Positions 8,104-17,555 of a stretch of 53,247 nt of DNA are shown here, piece by piece. Below the pieces are notes generated by a model. It was not told the DNA's origin and ran no database searches. It worked only from the letters and a program-made list of their open reading frames with translations. This DNA comes from Pseudanabaena sp. M085S1SP2A07QC. GTDB lineage: Bacteria; Cyanobacteriota; Cyanobacteriia; Pseudanabaenales; Pseudanabaenaceae. The position numbers were made by a program, and so were the translations under genes. The first letter of the stretch is position 1, and every line of letters begins with the position of its first letter. The stretch lies in assembly GCA_020404895.1 (NCBI GenBank), contig JADBWK010000109.1, forward strand, positions 1 to 53,247, given 5' to 3'.

Positions 8104-8929
8104 GGGCAAAGCGATTATATAGGAAGTCTAGAGCTGTATTTCTCAGATCGTAGTATAGAGGATCTTCCATGATTTGGGCGCGATCGCGGGGACGAGCAAA
8201 GGGAATCGTTAAGATTTCACCAATACTCGCGGCAGGGCCATTGGTCATCATGACAAGGCGATCGGCTAAGAATAGAGCTTCATCAATATCGTGGGTGATC
8301 ATCAATACCGTACAGCGATGTTCTGTCCAAATTTGTAATAGCTCCTCTTGCAGTTCCTCTTTGGTAATCGCATCCAAAGCGCCGAATGGTTCATCAAGGA
8401 TCAGAACTTCGGGACGGATGGATAAAGCTCTAGCAATCGATACGCGCTGTTTCATCCCACCTGAAATTTGGGTTGGCTTTTTCTCAGCCGATTCACTCAA
8501 TCCGACCATAGCGAGGTGATGGCGGACGATATCATTTTTCTCGCTTTTCGACATGTTTGGATTAACCGAGTCCACGGCAAGCATGACATTTTCGTATACT
8601 GTGAGCCAAGGCAAGAGCGCATAACCTTGGAATACGACCATGCGATCGGGACCTGGCTTGGTAATCAGTTTGCCATTAACTAAGACTTCGCCCATAGATG
8701 GTTTTGAGAAGCCACCAACCATGTTTAGAAGCGTAGATTTACCACAGCCTGAGTGACCGATTAAGCAAATAAATTCACCTTCTTGGACATGAAGATTTAC
8801 ATCTTCTAGAACTACATATTGTCCATTGTTAGGTGTGGGATAAATTTTGGAAACATTTTCAATGCGAAGGAAGGATTCTTGAGGGGGAATTGTAGCGATC
8901 GGTGTGGGGTTAAGGGTTGTTTGGGTCAT
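8093..8929 (-). CDS. nrtD: Nitrate/nitrite ABC transporter ATP-binding protein NrtD
   Basis: NrtD is the second cytoplasmic ATPase of the NrtABCD transporter. The start at 8929 (MTQTTLNPTP) gives 278 residues. A longer frame to 8986 runs through a palindromic repeat and is not credible. Walker A is GHSGCGKST, the signature ISGGMKQRVSIARAL, and Walker B VLILDEPFGALD, followed by the H-loop in MITHDIDEAL. Unlike nrtC it lacks the C-terminal NrtA-like domain. It is the fourth gene of nrtABCD, 86 bp after nrtC, with a palindromic element between them. Confidence 0.92.
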   Translation of the reverse strand: MTQTTLNPTPIATIPPQESFLRIENVSKIYPTPNNGQYVVLEDVNLHVQEGEFICLIGHSGCGKSTLLNMVGGFSKPSMGEVLVNGKLITKPGPDRMVVFQGYALLPWLTVYENVMLAVDSVNPNMSKSEKNDIVRHHLAMVGLSESAEKKPTQISGGMKQRVSIARALSIRPEVLILDEPFGALDAITKEELQEELLQIWTEHRCTVLMITHDIDEALFLADRLVMMTNGPAASIGEILTIPFARPRDRAQIMEDPLYYDLRNTALDFLYNRFAHDE

Positions 8930-8974
8930 TTTCTTACTCTTTCTTGCACTCAATTTATAAAAATTCTTATATAA

Positions 8975-9006
8975 CTGTAGGGGCAATTAATGAATTGCCC
9001 CTACAG
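8975..9006. repeat. Perfect palindrome between nrtC and nrtD
   Basis: CTGTAGGGGCAATT / AATTGCCCCTACAG surround AATG. It belongs to the CAATT-x-AATTG family and could attenuate nrtD expression. Confidence 0.88.
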
Positions 9007-9014
9007 TTGGGAGG

Positions 9015-11012
9015 TTAAGCGACCATTCGCATAGAATCCATGCCAATCTCAGCCATCGTGATATTACGCTTAATCTCTAGATGATTGAGATAATCAATGG
9101 GATCTTCAGCATTAAAGGGAATGTCGTCAAAGAGTTGAATCGCGTTACGGCTATAGGTGATATCGGTCAACCCAAGCTCACGCGCCGCTGTACTAAAAAC
9201 TCCAACTCGACAGCTTTTTTCGAGAACTTCTACCCAGTTGCGAGGGAAGGGAACATCGCCCCAACGCGCCATCTGGGTAATGTGCCAGAGATGCTCAGAA
9301 CGGCTGGGTCGGTTGACACCAGCACCGTAGAACTGATGGTGTGCAGGTTCGCGCATGGGAGTATCGATCGCACAGGTGACATCATCAGGATTACCTAAAT
9401 GGATGTAATTAACATTCGTGCTGACATATGCGCGACGGGAGAGGATTTGGCGAATCTCTTCAGAATTGTTAGGGTCGGCGCAATACATACAAGCTTCTAG
9501 TAATGCTTTGACGAGAGCAATGTGCGTATTCGGATAGGCATTTGCCCAATCTTCGCGCACACCGAGAACCTTGCCAGGGTGTCCTTGCCAAATTTCCAAA
9601 TCTGTCGCAACGGTAAAGCCGATATTTTCCATCGCGGCGCGGAAGTTCCAAGGTTCACCGACACAGAAACCATCGATACTGCCAGCCTTGAGGTCAACTA
9701 CCATTTGCGCTGGTGGAATTGTTTTTAGCTCGACATCGTGATCGGGGTCGATACCGCCTGCGGCTAACCAGTAGCGCAGGAGCAGATTATGCATTGAAGA
9801 TGGATGGACTACGCCCATGCGGTGAGAGCGATCGCGTGTATTTTGCAACATCTCTTTAAAATCAGGGAGAGTATGAATACCGCGATCGTAGAAGCGGCGA
9901 TCGAGGCTAATCGCGTTACCATTACGGGTCATGGTTAGCGCCGTCACAATTGGTTTGCAAGCGCCAGCGCCGCCAAGGGTCATCCACATGGGTAAACCAG
10001 AAGGCATTTGCGCGGCATCCAGATAACCACCCGCGATCCCATCGACAATTCCGCGCCAACTGGTTTCACGCACTAGAGAGACTTCATCAAGTCCATGCTT
10101 TTGAAAGAAGCCTTTCTCTTTAGCAACGGCGATCGGCGCACAGGCGGTTAAGGGAACGAAGCCGATTTCTAGATTGACTTTTTCTAGACCATGACGAGCC
10201 ACTGTGGTTACAGTCCTTGCATTGAGCTTCTTAACGCGCTTCTGTTGGTTTAAGAAATAGATAATTTCACTGCGTAAGCTGTAATAGCTTGGATGTTTGA
10301 CGGCTTCTAGTCTTTGACGAGGGCGAGGAATATCTACTTCCAAAATGCCGCCAATTTTTGAGGCAGGACCATTAGTGAGCATGACAATGCGATCGCTTAG
10401 CAATACCGCTTCATCGACATCATGCGTAACCATTACTGCCGTAATTTGGTCTTCATTACAAATCTGCATTAATTTCTCTTGCAGATTGCCACGGGTTAGC
10501 GCATCCAAGGCTCCAAAGGGTTCATCAAGGAGAAGTAGTTTTGGTCTGACTGCCAAGGCGCGGGCGATCGCAACCCTTTGACGCATACCACCCGATAGCT
10601 GCGTGGGTGGCTTGTCGATCGCATGGGCTAGCCCCACCATGTTAACATAACGCTCCACTAACGCATGGCGTTCCTCTTTCGATAAGTTCGATAGAACTTC
10701 ATCAACAGCCAGCGCCACATTGTCGCGTACCGATAGCCAAGGCAAAAGCGAATAGTTTTGAAATACCACCATGCGATCAGGCCCTGGACGGGATACGCGC
10801 TCATCTTCGAGCATGACGACTCCGCCAGTGGGCAGATCTAATCCTGCGATCATATTGAGTAAGGTGGATTTCCCACAGCCAGAGTGACCGATGAGGGAGA
10901 TAAATTCACCTTTTTTAATATGTAAATCAATTCCTTTAAGGGCAATATATTCTTTGCCGCCGCCTAAGGGAAAAGTTCTCTCGACTTGATCAACTGAAAC
11001 AAAACTACTCAT
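9015..11012 (-). CDS. nrtC: Nitrate/nitrite ABC transporter ATPase with NrtA-like domain, NrtC
   Basis: This 665-residue fusion is characteristic of cyanobacteria. Residues 1-~255 are an ABC ATPase with Walker A IGHSGCGKST (~41-50), signature LSGGMRQRVAIARAL and Walker B LLLDEPFGALD. From ~278 to the end is a substrate-binding-protein-like domain related to NrtA (LEIGFVPLTACAPIAVAKEK, then PSGLPMWMTLGG). In Synechococcus this cytoplasmic domain mediates ammonium inhibition of transport. It is the third gene of the operon, downstream of nrtB with a ~140-bp gap that carries a C/G-rich inverted repeat. Confidence 0.95.
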   Translation of the reverse strand: MSSFVSVDQVERTFPLGGGKEYIALKGIDLHIKKGEFISLIGHSGCGKSTLLNMIAGLDLPTGGVVMLEDERVSRPGPDRMVVFQNYSLLPWLSVRDNVALAVDEVLSNLSKEERHALVERYVNMVGLAHAIDKPPTQLSGGMRQRVAIARALAVRPKLLLLDEPFGALDALTRGNLQEKLMQICNEDQITAVMVTHDVDEAVLLSDRIVMLTNGPASKIGGILEVDIPRPRQRLEAVKHPSYYSLRSEIIYFLNQQKRVKKLNARTVTTVARHGLEKVNLEIGFVPLTACAPIAVAKEKGFFQKHGLDEVSLVRETSWRGIVDGIAGGYLDAAQMPSGLPMWMTLGGAGACKPIVTALTMTRNGNAISLDRRFYDRGIHTLPDFKEMLQNTRDRSHRMGVVHPSSMHNLLLRYWLAAGGIDPDHDVELKTIPPAQMVVDLKAGSIDGFCVGEPWNFRAAMENIGFTVATDLEIWQGHPGKVLGVREDWANAYPNTHIALVKALLEACMYCADPNNSEEIRQILSRRAYVSTNVNYIHLGNPDDVTCAIDTPMREPAHHQFYGAGVNRPSRSEHLWHITQMARWGDVPFPRNWVEVLEKSCRVGVFSTAARELGLTDITYSRNAIQLFDDIPFNAEDPIDYLNHLEIKRNITMAEIGMDSMRMVA

Positions 11013-11065
11013 TTTAAAATTCTCCTTTAATAAAATATCAATCTGCTGATGGCGCTAGATTCTAA

Positions 11066-11150
11066 AGATACCCCCCAGCCCCCCTTGTAAAGGGGGGAGA
11101 ATAAATTAATTATCTTCTTCCCCCTTTACAAGGGGGATTGAGGGGGATCT
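11066..11150. repeat. C/G-rich inverted repeat between nrtB and nrtC
   Basis: The unit is an imperfect palindrome starting AGATACCCCCC and ending GGGGGATCT, with inner arms CCCCCTTTACAAGGGGG and CCCCTTGTAAAGGGG. A sister copy lies between nrtA and nrtB. Confidence 0.88.
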
Positions 11151-11152
11151 CT

Positions 11153-11989
11153 TTACTTCTGTTCTTCAGGCAAAATTACGTTCTGAAGCCAGCCGATCGC
11201 ACGGTCAAGGATTAAGCCGACAGCACCGATATAAACTAGAGACAAGATAACTTCGCCCACCTTGTCATTGGTATAGGAGTTCCAGATGAAGAAACCGATG
11301 CCAACAATACCTGGCATGATGATTTCGGCGGCGATAATGGCGAGCCATGCGAGACCGATAGAAATGCGTAGACCAGTGAAGATATAGGGAAGAGCGGAAG
11401 GAATCAAAATCTTAAAGAAATACTTTTGGCGAGAGAGTTGTAACACTCGTGAAACGTTGCGATAGTCTTGGGGGATTTGCTTAACACCAACCGCAGTATT
11501 TAACAAGATTGGCCATACAGCTGTGATAAAGATAACGAATAGTGCTGCGGGTTCATTTTGACGCAGGGCGGCGAGAGCAATCGGAACCCATGCCAGAGGT
11601 GGAACAGTTCGCAAAAATTGGAACAATGGATCGAGTGCTTTGTCAATCACCGCATTAGTACCAACCAGAATCCCGACACTAATACCAACGATCGCTGCTA
11701 ATGAGTAACCCTTGGCAACCCGTTCAAAACTAGCGAGAGTTTGCCAAAATAATCCTTTGTCAGTACCACCGCGATCGAAAAAGGGATAAAGCAATAGATT
11801 ACGAGTGGATTTTTCAGAAATAATATCAATTGGACCTGGCAATTTGACTAAGCCAATGCTAGAAAGAATCTGCCATACAATCAAGAATCCCAAAATGCCG
11901 ATGATTGGGAGCGCCCAATTCTGAGCATTTTTCTGCCAAAACTTCGCGATCGCATTTGATGAATTACGATTACCAATACTTGCTGCCAT
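11153..11989 (-). CDS. nrtB: Nitrate/nitrite ABC transporter permease NrtB
   Basis: NrtB is the integral membrane channel of the transporter, expected to act as a dimer. The 278-residue protein has several hydrophobic helices (IIGILGFLIVWQILSS near the start). A BPD_transp_1 EAA-type loop is near QKYFFKILIPSALPYIFTG, which contacts the ATPase. It lies between nrtA (upstream) and nrtC, each separated by ~140-150 bp occupied by related inverted repeats. Confidence 0.94.
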   Translation of the reverse strand: MAASIGNRNSSNAIAKFWQKNAQNWALPIIGILGFLIVWQILSSIGLVKLPGPIDIISEKSTRNLLLYPFFDRGGTDKGLFWQTLASFERVAKGYSLAAIVGISVGILVGTNAVIDKALDPLFQFLRTVPPLAWVPIALAALRQNEPAALFVIFITAVWPILLNTAVGVKQIPQDYRNVSRVLQLSRQKYFFKILIPSALPYIFTGLRISIGLAWLAIIAAEIIMPGIVGIGFFIWNSYTNDKVGEVILSLVYIGAVGLILDRAIGWLQNVILPEEQK

Positions 11990-12032
11990 AATTTTTTACT
12001 CCTAAAATATTTGTTTGCGATTAATTTTTAAG

Positions 12033-12116
12033 AGATCCCCCTCAATCCCCCTTGAAAAAGGGGGAAGAAGATAATTTTTCTTTTCCCCCCTTTACAAGGG
12101 GGGCTAGGGGGGATCT
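12033..12116. repeat. C/G-rich inverted repeat between nrtA and nrtB
   Basis: It starts AGATCCCCCTCAATCCCCC and ends GGGGGGATCT. It resembles the nrtB-nrtC copy and is likewise confined to the intercistronic gap. Confidence 0.88.
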
Positions 12117-12139
12117 AAACCCTAAAACGTAGCCAAAAT

Positions 12140-13492
12140 CTAAGCCTTCTTAATCTTTAAACTATCAAGATAAGCTTGAGGATTCTCAGGATCGAACTTT
12201 GTACCATCGAAGAATTCTTCAATACCGCGAGAAGTACTAGTCGGAATGTCGGCAACTGGGAAACCAGCATCTTTTGCCGCCTCACGCCAGATATCCTCAC
12301 GGTTGACCTTCTTGATCCAATCCTTCGCAGTTGCTAGAGATTCCTTAGGTAAGAAGCCCCAACGTACACTCTCGGTGATGAACCAGAGATCGTGACTTTG
12401 ATAGGGATAGGAAACATTCCCCTTTGAGTCTTTCCAATAGAGCGTAGCCATACTCTTATCATCAATAATGCGCCCATCACCCATGTCATACTTGCCCATC
12501 ATTGGCGCTGTCAGGATTTCAGGATCGACACCAAAGTAGTTTTGCGTGGCTAAGATCTGCACAAGTTCCTTGCGATTATCAAAGTTGTCGCACCATTGCT
12601 GCGCTTCCATAATTGCTTTTAGAATCGCTTTTGTCGCTTTAGGATACTTATCTACCCAATCCGATCGCATTGCAAAATATTCTTCAGGATGTCCTTTCCA
12701 AATTTCCGCAGTCAGGGCAGGAATGAAGCCGATCTTGTCTTTGACGATGCGATAGGGCCAGGGGTCACCTGTGCTGAAGGCATCCATCGTGCCAGTTTTC
12801 ATATTGGCGACAGTTTGCGCCGCAGGTACGGTCAGCAATTCGATGTCCGTATCAGGATCGACTCCATTCGCCGCTAGCCAGTAACGAAGCCAAAATTCTT
12901 GATTAACTTTTGGGAAGGTGTAAGCCGCTTTGAATTTCGCACCTTCAGATTTAAACTTCTCAAAGAAATCCTTAGCTTTGTCGATTTTGAGAGTTAATCC
13001 TTTGTTTTTGTGCTTATCTGCGATCGCGATCGCATTGCCCTGTGTATTTAACTGCAACAGCACATACATCGGGATTTTGAGATTATCGGTGATAATTCCT
13101 TCGGAAATTAAATAGGGCATGGGCATTTGCCATTGACCACCATCGATACCACCTGCGGAGGTACCAATTTTGACACTATCTCTAGCAGATCCCCAGTTGG
13201 CTTGCTTGGATATTTCCAGATCAGTCATGCCATATTTATCAAAAAATCCTTTTTCTTTGGCAACGATCAATGGTGCAGCTTCAACAATTGGCAAGTAGCC
13301 CAGTCGCACTTTCGTAATCTCAGGCACTTGTTCAGTGGGAATAATAATTTTGGCGGCTTTTGGTGAAGTAATGGTTGGGGTATCTTCGGGGGGATTGCCA
13401 AGACAGCCTTTGAGCAAAACTGAACTGAGAGCGGCTACTCCTGCTGTGGCGATAAAGCGTCGCCGTGAAATGTTGTACTTGAAATCAGACAT
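12140..13492 (-). CDS. nrtA: Nitrate/nitrite-binding periplasmic lipoprotein NrtA
   Basis: NrtA captures nitrate/nitrite outside the cytoplasmic membrane and passes it to NrtB. The 450-residue precursor starts with a twin-arginine leader ([10 protein letters not shown]) that ends in a lipobox-like LLKGC with Cys30, so it is likely a Tat-exported, lipid-anchored protein. The binding domain begins at [20 protein letters not shown]. The [15 protein letters not shown] and [14 protein letters not shown] blocks are typical of NrtA. It is first in the operon, divergent from ndhB. No nirA or narB is in the window, so the assimilation operon is split or lies elsewhere. Confidence 0.96.
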   Translation of the reverse strand: MSDFKYNISRRRFIATAGVAALSSVLLKGCLGNPPEDTPTITSPKAAKIIIPTEQVPEITKVRLGYLPIVEAAPLIVAKEKGFFDKYGMTDLEISKQANWGSARDSVKIGTSAGGIDGGQWQMPMPYLISEGIITDNLKIPMYVLLQLNTQGNAIAIADKHKNKGLTLKIDKAKDFFEKFKSEGAKFKAAYTFPKVNQEFWLRYWLAANGVDPDTDIELLTVPAAQTVANMKTGTMDAFSTGDPWPYRIVKDKIGFIPALTAEIWKGHPEEYFAMRSDWVDKYPKATKAILKAIMEAQQWCDNFDNRKELVQILATQNYFGVDPEILTAPMMGKYDMGDGRIIDDKSMATLYWKDSKGNVSYPYQSHDLWFITESVRWGFLPKESLATAKDWIKKVNREDIWREAAKDAGFPVADIPTSTSRGIEEFFDGTKFDPENPQAYLDSLKIKKA

Positions 13493-13952
13493 AATTTCGT
13501 TCTTTAAATTAACGTTGGAAAAAGTGATTAAATTTTTAAGGTGTTATTAAGTCAGCGCAAAGCCAAGCTGCGATCGCCCTTAGTTAAATTGCAGCTTGCA
13601 AAGCTACAGGCAATCTCAACTCACCCAGATTCAGAAGCTAAGTTATGAGAAGACTTAGCGAAAAAACTTGAGAACGATTGATTCGTTGCTATTGATATCT
13701 TAGAGTTAAACCTTCATAGAGTAAAGCCTATTATTTTTATGCAATACATAGCATTTAATCTATGTGTTGAGCGGACTATAATTAGGACGAAATCTACCTA
13801 AGTCATGCTGCCAAAGGATAGATCAGGGTTTGATATCATCACCCTACTTGCAGATTTCTGACAGGTAATTCTCAAATAGAGAAGGTTGCAAGAAATAAGA
13901 GCGACTCTATTTTTGCTATACAATTGCCATAGCAACAACACATGAATTAAGT
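13493..13952. promoter_or_regulatory. Divergent nrtA / ndhB promoter region
   Basis: This 460-bp gap must hold both promoters. At 13746-13765 there is a perfect ACATAG-N8-CTATGT inverted repeat, overlapped by ATGC-N8-GCAT (13739-13754). Palindromes of this size suit a dimeric regulator such as NtcA or the LysR-type NtcB. I found no exact GTA-N8-TAC NtcA site; the nearest is GTA-N8-TAT at about 13721. No small gene is evident. Confidence 0.5.
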
Positions 13953-15500
13953 ATGGATACAGCAAGTCTCAATGCTCTGCTCAATAGTGGCGCGATCTTG
14001 CCAGAACTAATCGTCATTGGGACATTGGTACTCGTATTGATCGTCGATCTGATTGCCTCGGGGCGCAAATCGGCAAATGTTCTACCCTACATTGCGATCG
14101 CAGGTTTAGCGGTTTCCACAGGCGCTTTGATCTGGCAATGGACGGGCTTAGAAAACCCGATCGCCTTTTTGGGTAGCTTTAATAGCGATAAACTCAGCAT
14201 TATTTTTCGCGGCATCATTGCCCTTTCGGCTCTACTAACGATTCTCGTCTCGGTGCGTTATTTAGAGCAGTCGGGCGTAGTGGTGGGCGAATATCTGGTA
14301 ATTTTGCTTAGTGCCACCTTGGGCGGTATGTTCCTCACTGGCGCTGACGAAATGGTGATGGTATTTGTCGCCCTTGAAACCTTGAGTATTTCGTCATACT
14401 TGCTGTCAGGCTATACCAAACGAGATCCCCGCTCTAACGAAGCAGCTCTTAAGTATTTATTAGTCGGTGCAGCTAGCTCAGCAATTTTCCTCTATGGCAT
14501 GTCTTTGCTGTACGGACTCTCTGGCGGCGAAACTTCATTAGCGGCGATCGCATCGAAGATCACCGTGAGCAATACAGCCCTGATCATTTCAATGGTGTTT
14601 GTAATTGCGGGAGTTTCCTTCAAGCTCTCGGCAGTACCTTTCCACCAATGGACTCCTGACGTATATGAAGGCTCCCCAACTCCTGTAGTTGCCTTTTTGT
14701 CGATTGGCTCGAAAGTTGCAGGTTTTGGACTTGCTCTCAGATTTTTAATTACCGTTTTCCCTCTTGCTTCTCTGCAATGGCATTACGTGTTTGTGGTATT
14801 GACAGTTCTAAGCATGGTCTTGGGCAACGTTGTAGCGATCGCACAAACAAGCATGAAGCGGATGCTTGCTTATTCATCCATCGGTCAAGCAGGTTTTGTA
14901 ATGCTCGGCATGGCGATCGATTCCGAAGCGGGTTATGCCAGCATGATCTTTTACTTGATCCTGTATTTATTCATGAACATGGGTGCTTTTGCCTGCATCA
15001 TCCTGTTTGCTTCTCGCACAGGAACCGATCAAATCAGTGAATACAGTGGTCTCTACCAAAAAGATCCCCTACTCACCTTGGCTCTAAGCGTTTGCTTACT
15101 ATCATTAGGTGGTATTCCTCCTCTCGCTGGTTTCTTTGGTAAGCTCTACATTTTCTGGGCTGGTTGGCAAGCTCAAGCTTACGGTTTGGTATTGTTAGCT
15201 CTAGTCATGAGTGTAGTTTCTCTCTATTACTACATCCGCGTCGTCAAGATGATGGTGGTCAAAGAGCCTCAAGAAATGTCTGAGTCGATTCGCAACTATC
15301 CTGAGATCTCATGGACTCAGATTGGCATGAAGCCTTTACAAGCGGCGCTCGTATTTACACTAATATTTACTGCGATCGCAGGTATTGCGTCTAATCCTCT
15401 CTTCTCCCTATCCAACCAAGCCGTAAAAGAAACTCAGTTTCTCCAAGCTAAAGCTCCGAATGCAAAATCAGTAGCAGTCTTACCACCATCTGCACAATAA
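13953..15500 (+). CDS. ndhB: NAD(P)H-quinone oxidoreductase subunit 2 (NdhB)
   Basis: NdhB is a proton-pumping membrane subunit of the photosynthetic NDH-1 complex, needed for cyclic electron flow, respiration and CO2 uptake. The 515-residue protein has about 14 hydrophobic helices. It includes the antiporter-like core [19 protein letters not shown], with the conserved Glu, and [20 protein letters not shown], with conserved Lys and His. The start [18 protein letters not shown] is typical of the family. It is a single gene with its own terminator. Confidence 0.96.
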   Translation: MDTASLNALLNSGAILPELIVIGTLVLVLIVDLIASGRKSANVLPYIAIAGLAVSTGALIWQWTGLENPIAFLGSFNSDKLSIIFRGIIALSALLTILVSVRYLEQSGVVVGEYLVILLSATLGGMFLTGADEMVMVFVALETLSISSYLLSGYTKRDPRSNEAALKYLLVGAASSAIFLYGMSLLYGLSGGETSLAAIASKITVSNTALIISMVFVIAGVSFKLSAVPFHQWTPDVYEGSPTPVVAFLSIGSKVAGFGLALRFLITVFPLASLQWHYVFVVLTVLSMVLGNVVAIAQTSMKRMLAYSSIGQAGFVMLGMAIDSEAGYASMIFYLILYLFMNMGAFACIILFASRTGTDQISEYSGLYQKDPLLTLALSVCLLSLGGIPPLAGFFGKLYIFWAGWQAQAYGLVLLALVMSVVSLYYYIRVVKMMVVKEPQEMSESIRNYPEISWTQIGMKPLQAALVFTLIFTAIAGIASNPLFSLSNQAVKETQFLQAKAPNAKSVAVLPPSAQ

Positions 15501-15531
15501 AAAAAGGGGCGCTATGCGCCCCTTCATTTTT
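15501..15531 (+). terminator. ndhB terminator
   Basis: The stem GGGGCGC / GCGCCCC with a three-base loop is preceded by an A-run and followed by TTCATTTTT. It begins at the ndhB stop and could serve both strands. Confidence 0.88.
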
Positions 15532-15831
15532 CTAATGATTGCAACATAAGTCTAATATCAAACAAGGTTGAAATTACTGTTGAAACCTTACCAACAAGTT
15601 TCTGGTAATCCTCAAAATTTACTTCCCTTTCATCACCATCTAGAGAGGCGTGAGCAGCTTTGTTACGAACAGAAAAAAGATCTTTCACCTGAGATTGTTC
15701 TTGCCCCAGTCTAGATTCTATAGCAGTCTTGTCAAAATTCTTATTGCTTTCTAGTTTTCTAATACGATCTTTAAATGCACCATAGAGTTGTTGGTTAGGC
15801 AAAGGGATTTTTTCTTCAGAGAAGTTATTTT
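15524..15831 (-). pseudogene. HEPN-domain gene remnant, 5' end cut off by IS66
   Basis: About 100 C-terminal residues remain in frame. They contain RNKAAH, which fits the R-x4-H active-site motif of HEPN RNases, within SVRNKAAHASLDGDE. The open frame continues to 15919 only by reading through the IS66 left end. HEPN proteins commonly act as toxins or abortive-infection nucleases; I recall similar MAE_28990-type sequences in cyanobacteria. The N-terminal part is missing and no copy of it is in the window. Confidence 0.6.
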
Positions 15832-15885
15832 GTAGAAGTTCACAGGGGATAGTAAAAAAGAAATAAATCTGATAGGGTAAAGGAC

Positions 15886-17248
15886 ATGGAAAAGCCCGTG
15901 AGTGAACTAATAGAGTCAATCAGTCAAGAGGAATGGGCGCAAGTGCCAGATTCTGTGTGCAAACTAATTGAAGAATTAGTGCGACGGATTGATAATATTG
16001 AGCAAAACATGGCAGCATTGCGGGAAGAAAATGATCTACTCAAAGAACAAGTCGCAAGAACTTCGGCTAACTCATCACAGCCATCATCAAAGAATCGGCT
16101 AGATTTTAAGCCAAATCGAAAGGAAATCTCAGGGAAGAAACGGGGCGGTCAAATAGGACACATCGGACACAAGCGCAAACTGTACCCAGTCGAAATGTGC
16201 CAAGAAGTAATCGACTATTATCCAGAGAAATGCAGTAAATGTGGGTAGCAAGTCAAAGAAAGCAACAGTCAAATATATCGCCATCAAGTAGTAGAAGTCC
16301 CACCAGTAAAGCTAATAGTCATAGAACATCGTTTTCATCAAATGACCTGTACTTGCTGCGGGAAAGAAAATCAAGCCCCATTGATGGCTGAAATTATCAG
16401 CAAGGGTGGATATGGTTCAAGAGTAGCAGCCTATATAGGTCTATTTAGTAGTCAGTATCGCCAATCCTATAGCAATGTAAGAGATATCTAGGACAAATCA
16501 AAACCCAAGTAAGTGAATGCGGCACGAAGTGCCGCATTCACTTACTTGGGTTTTATGTCCTAAGCAAACCTTACATTGCTATATCGTCAAATCGAGAGGT
16601 AGAGCGACTACTGCGGCTCAAACTGTCTTGGGAGAAACCTTTACTGGATTTATTACCAGTGACCGTTGTCCTGCCTATAACTGTGTGGATGTTTCTCATA
16701 GACAACTGTGTTGGGCACATCTCAAGCGAGACTTCATCCAAATCTCGGAACGAGTGGGAGCTTCGGTGGAGATCGGTGCAGCTCTGCTAACTCAAGAAAA
16801 GCTGCTTTTCAATCTTTGGCATCAATTTAGAAATGAACAACTCACTCGCAGTCAGTTAATACAGGCGGTCAAACCTATTCAAGCTGAATTTTCGAGTATT
16901 CTGCTCGAAGCTGCCGAACTTCACATTGATCCTCAGGAAAAAACACCTTTGGCTAAAACTGTACGAACATGCCGTAATTTGTTGAAACTGGAAGTTGCTT
17001 TGTGGCTATTTGTAAGTGAAGACGGCGTTGAGCCAACTAATAATGCTGCCGAGAGAGCCATTCGCCCTGCTGTGATTTGGCGACGTACTAGCTTTGGTTC
17101 AGATTCTCTTGCTGGTAGCGAGTTTGTCTCTCGTTTGCTCACTGTTGTTTCTTCTCTGAATCTCCAAGAGCGTAATATTCTTGATTTTTTGGCTGAATCT
17201 ATCTTGGCTGCTCGTTCTGGGCAAATTCCACCTTCTCTTCTCCCTTAG
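15886..17248 (+). pseudogene. IS66-family transposase, interrupted
   Basis: The N-terminal part (15886-16467) has a coiled coil (ALREENDLLKEQVA), SSQPSSKN, and the zinc-finger pairs CSKCG and CTCCG. An in-frame TAG lies at 16246. The C-terminal part (16584-17248) has SDRCPAYNCV, RQLCWAHLKRDF and NNAAERAIRP. A 116-bp hairpin element sits between them, and about a hundred residues expected in the middle are missing. The gene cannot make a transposase. Confidence 0.88.
16468..16583. mobile_element. Hairpin MITE (family A, copy 1) inside IS66
   Basis: Terminal inverted repeats TATAGCAATGTAAG / CTTACATTGCTATA enclose AGGACAAATCAAAACCCA, then a long perfect stem with GAA at the tip, then TGGGTTTTATGTCCTAAGC. 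Sister copies are at 24896 and 31733. Confidence 0.88.
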
Positions 17249-17265
17249 CCCCCTTGAACTTCTAC

Positions 17266-17498
17266 GATCCGACAATACTTACTCGACAATCTGAATTAAG
17301 TGTTTTACAGCCGATTCCGCGCAGATGAGGTTTCAGTAAAGCCAGAAAGTTTCCAGCGATATTCCCATGATCGATCGAGCCACCACTCATCGCATAAACT
17401 TCACCATCGATGTACTCATGGCGTTCTAACTGTTGTTCCTCCCATGCAAAGTATTCTTCTGGAGTGAACTTCGGAAAATGTTCTTTTAAAGCAATCAT
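17266..17498 (-). pseudogene. Uma2-family (DUF820) nuclease, 3' end lost to IS66
   Basis: The N-terminal ~75 residues of a Uma2 protein remain: FTPEEYFAWEEQQLERHEYIDGEVYAMSG with the family's E-Y-x-D-G-E motif, then DHGNIAGNF and NSDCRVSI. Homology ends at the IS66 right boundary (17265). A full-length protein has ~190 residues with the PD-(D/E)xK site further on, so this is inactive. Confidence 0.82.
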
Positions 17499-17555
17499 CT
17501 AAAATCTCCAAACATTTAGTCAAATTTTATATTGACAATTGATAATTACTCATTT

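Larger units (their letters stand above)
15832..17265 (+). mobile_element. IS66-family insertion sequence, degenerate
   Basis: The left end GTAGAAGTTCACAGGGG (from 15832) is matched in inverse by CCCCCTTGAACTTCTAC (ending 17265). Flanking octamers (GTTATTTT and GATCCGAC) do not match, so there is no target duplication. Both flanking genes are truncated exactly at the IS ends. Confidence 0.82.

Noticed and set aside
8931-8986. N-terminal extension of NrtD
   Set aside because: The extra residues come from a palindromic repeat (8975-9006) and from DNA without homology; the ATG at 8929 matches the family start.
13715-13735. NtcA box (GTA-N8-TAC) upstream of nrtA
   Set aside because: Only GTA-N8-TAT was found; too weak to annotate as a site.
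16517-16583. ORF start of the IS66 C-terminal part
   Set aside because: The apparent start lies in the hairpin MITE. The coding homology begins only after 16583.
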